Shown here one piece after another: positions 51,780 to 51,943 of a stretch of DNA of 51,943 nucleotides. Each line of letters opens with the position of its first letter. Position 1 is the first letter of the stretch. Both the position numbers and the translations under genes were made by a program. The notes under the pieces were generated by a model. The model worked only from the letters and a program-made list of their open reading frames with translations, had not been told where the DNA came from and ran no database searches. The stretch lies in NCBI GenBank assembly GCA_017540225.1, contig JAFYBM010000231.1, positions 1-51,943 of the forward strand. The letters are read 5' to 3'. The stretch comes from Oscillospiraceae bacterium (lineage in GTDB: Bacteria > Bacillota > Clostridia > Oscillospirales > Ruminococcaceae).

Positions 51780-51943
51780 ATGGAGCAGATCAGCTTTGAA
51801 GAAATTGTCACGGAGCATTATAACACCCTGCTGCGCATTGCCGTGCAGCACACCGGAAACCGCGCCGAGGCAGAGGATATTGTGCAGGACACCTTCCTCC
51901 GGCTGCTCGAAACGGGAAAGCATTTTTCCGATCATGAGCACGC
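51780..51943 (+). CDS. Second ECF-type sigma factor (N-terminal part, cut by window edge)
   Basis: 54 codons plus one base are visible: MEQISFEEIVTEHYNTLLRI, then a region-2 helix with GNRAEAEDIVQDTFLRLLE. That is the start of a sigma-70 family region 2. The RBS is unusually strong (AGGAGGTGATC). It follows the first sigma/anti-sigma pair after a terminator, so it is a separate transcription unit whose anti-sigma partner would lie outside the window. Confidence 0.85.
   Translation, partial: MEQISFEEIVTEHYNTLLRIAVQHTGNRAEAEDIVQDTFLRLLETGKHFSDHEH

Overview
The window looks like chromosome from a Gram-positive, spore-forming anaerobe of the class Clostridia, most likely a Ruminococcus-like member of the Oscillospiraceae. 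The evidence is a C-terminal type I dockerin, YabP/YabQ spore-cortex proteins next to a DivIC-like protein, fermentation genes (AdhE, AckA, sodium-pumping decarboxylase subunits), a clostridial PyrK/PyrD pair, strong AGGAGG-type ribosome binding sites and TTGACA/TATAAT-like promoters. I see no tRNA, rRNA, CRISPR array, insertion sequence or prophage. Genes are tightly packed, often with ATGA overlaps. GC-rich codon use creates many long antisense open frames, which I have left out.

Layout. 1-1383 is a membrane-anchored HtrA-type protease cut by the window edge. 1687-4945 holds a polyprenyl diphosphate synthase, CysK, a DUF1284 protein and the biotin transporter BioY. 5213-7771 is a three-gene unit built from a SpoIID-like domain and five peptidoglycan-binding modules. 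An AI-2E family membrane protein and a VanY-type D,D-carboxypeptidase follow. 10394-20872 is mostly on the minus strand: an unknown anchored protein, a phosphotransferase-like kinase, AdhE carrying an in-frame amber codon, OadB and OadG, a secreted dockerin protein and an EF-G-like GTPase.

21385-33057 is a long plus-strand block. It holds pyrimidine synthesis (pyrF, a Nudix-like membrane protein, pyrK, pyrD), a histidine phosphatase, RuvX, TrmL, DegV, AsnB, PyrB with an added PyrI-like zinc module, and a large membrane protein. 33107-37712 (minus) holds Prs, inorganic pyrophosphatase, a YigZ protein, two unknown proteins and TmcAL. 37929-51943 (plus) holds AckA, an extended cytidine deaminase, an orphan oligopeptide-binding lipoprotein, exonuclease III, yabP-yabQ-divIC-S1, a YlmH-like protein, a MmcQ/YjbR-EVE-like protein, an RluA pseudouridine synthase, a CPBP protease, an ECF sigma/anti-sigma pair and the start of a second ECF sigma factor.

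Together the genes cover nucleotide metabolism (PRPP supply, pyrophosphate removal, UMP synthesis, cytidine salvage), mixed-acid and ethanol fermentation, envelope and spore-cortex building, and envelope stress signalling. The most notable observations are: a Nudix box that has lost its catalytic glutamates, fused to membrane helices inside the pyr operon; an ATCase catalytic chain carrying only the zinc module of the regulatory chain; the amber codon in adhE; a family of about 65-bp palindromic intergenic elements; and a recurring promoter cassette (TTGCGT, 17 bp, TATAAT), including a copy that fires antisense into ackA.
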